NCBI GenBank assembly: GCA_905197955.1
Contig: CAJKAR010000023.1
Coordinates: 10,220 to 74,219, forward strand
Source: an uncultured Lentisphaeria bacterium
Lineage (GTDB): Bacteria; Verrucomicrobiota; Lentisphaeria; Victivallales; UBA1829
Length of the DNA stretch: 64,000 nt
Direction of reading: 5' to 3'
The position numbers were made by a program, and so were the translations under genes. Of the stretch, positions 62,427 to 64,000 are shown piece after piece (position 1 is the first letter of the stretch; each line of letters begins with the position of its first letter). Below the pieces are notes generated by a model. The model was given only the letters and a program-made list of their open reading frames with translations, was not told the DNA's origin and ran no database searches.

Positions 62427-63706
62427 AACAAGTTCTCCAATAGTTCGATGTTCTTCGCGATCGCGCCGCTGTGGGCCGTGATTGCCTCGTGCGCGCGGCG
62501 ACCGAGTTTATTTCTCAATTCATGATCCGATGCCAGCATATAGAGGGCCTTGTCGAGTTCGCCGTCGGTTTCGACGGTCAGAACGGCATCGGCTTTTTTC
62601 AGGATCTCCATGGCCTGACGGAAATTCCGCAGTTCGCGGCCGGAAATGATCGCTTTGCCTAGCACGGCAGGTTCGATGATATTCTGTCCTTCGTTGTTGC
62701 CTGCAAGGGTTTTGCCCATGATGACGATATCGGATGCGGCAATGAATCCCATTAGTTCGCCGGTGGTATCTGCGAGGAGGCAGTCCACATAGTGTTCCGG
62801 TTTCGGTCCGGTTGTCCGACGGAAATAGCGGATTCCTTTTCCCCGGAGCATCTCAGCCAGTTCTGCGCCGCGCTCTGCGTGACGCGGAACGATGATCAGG
62901 ACGGAATCCGGCAGTTTCTGCTTGAGACGGAGGAAGGCGTCGGCGATCATTTTCTCTTCGTCCGGATGGGTGCTCGCCGCAATGATGACTGGGCCTGCGG
63001 AGGGGGCGAAGACCGATGAAAGATCCGGAAGTTTGAAATTCTCTGGAGCCCGCTGATCGAATTTGATGTTTCCTCCGACCACAATCCGGTCGGCCATATC
63101 GGGGGCAACGGCTTCAAAGCGTTCGCGGTCCGCGACGGTCTGAACGCAGATCGCATCAAAATTGCGGATCACGGGAGCAAAGAAGCAGCGGAAACGTTTG
63201 TATCCGCGCATGGAACGGTCGGACATCCGGGCATTGACCAGAGCGGTTTTCAGTCCGCGCTGTTTAGCGGTCCGGATGAGGTTCGGCCAGATTTCGGTTT
63301 CGAACACGACCAGTCCGGAAGGTTGAATCAGGTTGTAGGTTTTCCGGACAAACGGCAGAAAATCTATCGGGCAGAAGATGACTTCTACGCCTTCCGGGAC
63401 TTTTTTCTGCGCGATTTCCTGAGCGGTTGTCGTGGAAGTCGAGAGCACAAAGCGGCGGTTCGGATTCACCTTGCGCCATGCGAATATGGCGGTCAGGGCC
63501 AGATTGGTCTCGCCTACGCTTACAGCATGCAGCCAGATCGGATGATCCAGCGCTTTCAGACGTGCTTTCTTCTCTTCCGTAAAAACAGCGAACCGTTCCG
63601 GATAGTTCCGTTTCGTTCCCGGACGGCGGATCAGTTTCATGATTAATCCCGGCAGGAAAAACAGAAATACCAGGGGAAAAAACAGATTATAGAAAAAAAG
63701 AAACAA
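62423..63706 (-). CDS. waaA: 3-deoxy-D-manno-octulosonic acid (Kdo) transferase
   Basis: The 427-residue GT30 enzyme has an N-terminal membrane anchor (FLFFYNLFFPLVFLFFLPGL), IWLHAVSVGETNLA (catalytic Glu), VFETEIWPNLI and KALVNARMS-like sequence, with GNIKFDQ later. It adds Kdo to lipid A precursor, showing the cell makes LPS. The start appears to be TTG at 63706, with GGAAGG six bases upstream; the next ATG would cut off the membrane anchor. It leads a waaA-thiC-tadA unit. Confidence 0.94.
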   Translation of the reverse strand: MFLFFYNLFFPLVFLFFLPGLIMKLIRRPGTKRNYPERFAVFTEEKKARLKALDHPIWLHAVSVGETNLALTAIFAWRKVNPNRRFVLSTSTTTAQEIAQKKVPEGVEVIFCPIDFLPFVRKTYNLIQPSGLVVFETEIWPNLIRTAKQRGLKTALVNARMSDRSMRGYKRFRCFFAPVIRNFDAICVQTVADRERFEAVAPDMADRIVVGGNIKFDQRAPENFKLPDLSSVFAPSAGPVIIAASTHPDEEKMIADAFLRLKQKLPDSVLIIVPRHAERGAELAEMLRGKGIRYFRRTTGPKPEHYVDCLLADTTGELMGFIAASDIVIMGKTLAGNNEGQNIIEPAVLGKAIISGRELRNFRQAMEILKKADAVLTVETDGELDKALYMLASDHELRNKLGRRAHEAITAHSGAIAKNIELLENLF

Positions 63707-64000
63707 CTTGCACCTTCCAATTTCAAAAAGTTTTTCTAATAAGGTAATCCGTTTTGCTGATTTTTCCAGACGGGAAGTGAAAAAAGTTTTCCCCTCTTCT
63801 CCGCTCTTTCCTTGATGTTTCCTGCAGTGTCTCCGCCTTTTTCAAGGATCTGCGATTGTTTCGAACGGGAAGAAAACCCCCGGTTTTTTCGAATCCGGTC
63901 TTGAAAAACAGCGGATTGAAATTATCATTAACCAAATATTCAGCAAATACAGTTGCTATGGTAAAAGGAAACGTAAAAAGAAAGGAGGCTGACTCTCAAA
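63707..64000. other. Intergenic end of window with a ribosome site for a plus-strand gene
   Basis: This 294 bp stretch separates waaA from whatever lies beyond. The final bases hold AAAGGAGG (63981-63988) followed by 12 bases to the window edge, so a plus-strand gene probably starts just outside. A short frame from ATG at 63958 also runs to the edge. I see no riboswitch, and the 70-codon minus frame here looks fortuitous. Confidence 0.4.

Noticed and set aside
61212..62525. 437-codon plus-strand frame
   Set aside because: Antisense to thiC; no family resemblance.
63723..63935. 70-codon minus-strand frame before waaA
   Set aside because: Low-complexity basic sequence with no ribosome site; probably waaA leader.
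62427..64000. TPP riboswitch for thiC
   Set aside because: I looked for the CUGAGA core and paired thi-box elements on the minus strand before waaA and at the waaA-thiC junction and saw none.
1..64000. tRNA, rRNA genes or CRISPR arrays
   Set aside because: No cloverleaf with a T-loop GTTCRANYC signature, no rRNA sequence, and no regularly spaced identical repeats with variable spacers were noticed; a covariance-model scan was not possible.

Overview
The window looks like chromosome from a gut-type member of the Lentisphaerota (Victivallales-like). The taxonomic call is an inference from gene content: five pilin-like exported proteins with the FTLIELLVVIAIIAILAG N-terminus and H-Xn-DG tails, two URO-D-fold proteins outside haem synthesis, many small regulator-plus-glycosidase cassettes, and a Gram-negative envelope (WaaA Kdo transferase, Wzm/Wzt exporter). 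I saw no tRNA, rRNA, CRISPR array, transposase or prophage gene.

Positions 1-18658 are a surface-polysaccharide locus in two divergent operons. The minus-strand operon (9535 down to 1) encodes a nucleotidyltransferase/GHMP-kinase fusion, a UDP-galactopyranose-mutase-like flavoprotein, a DPM1-type GT2 coupled to GtrA, two large multi-pass membrane proteins, a small possible remnant, and the start of mannose-1-phosphate guanylyltransferase. The plus-strand operon (9878-18658) encodes Wzm, a Wzt with a C-terminal carbohydrate-binding domain, a coiled-coil methyltransferase and four glycosyltransferases. Two good sigma70-type promoters sit back to back at 9688-9809. Three proteins, from both operons, end in two copies of the same GRW-motif domain.

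Positions 18692-33775 are mostly housekeeping and metabolic genes: DinG-like helicase, chorismate synthase, a GH78 alpha-L-rhamnosidase, an orphan ABC ATPase with PheA, PurM, glucuronate isomerase with glucosamine-6-phosphate deaminase, a GNAT/GrpB fusion, and two divergent URO-D-like genes. Positions 34018-50253 hold three regulator-led glycan cassettes: AraC + pilin-like + multidomain hydrolase + carbohydrate-binding protein; LacI + DUF5696-like glycosidase; and GntR + GH42-like protein + pilin-like protein. A short-form NAD ligase and an EEP hydrolase sit between them. LarB, two more pilin-like proteins, QueA, GlgA and a rhomboid protease follow. A LacI gene overlaps a pilin-like gene by one base at 57016. 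The window ends with an SGNH hydrolase, a CtpA-type protease and a WaaA-ThiC-TadA operon.

The least expected signal is non-coding. A three-hairpin element occurs twice as a direct repeat at 60452-60634 and again, diverged, at 24678-24734. The copies differ mainly at paired stem positions that change together, so base pairing is kept. That points to a structured RNA element in 3' untranslated regions. The other notable points are the possible WbdD-like chain terminator beside Wzm/Wzt, the operators of the GntR and LacI genes, and the regulator-glycosidase-pilin cassettes.
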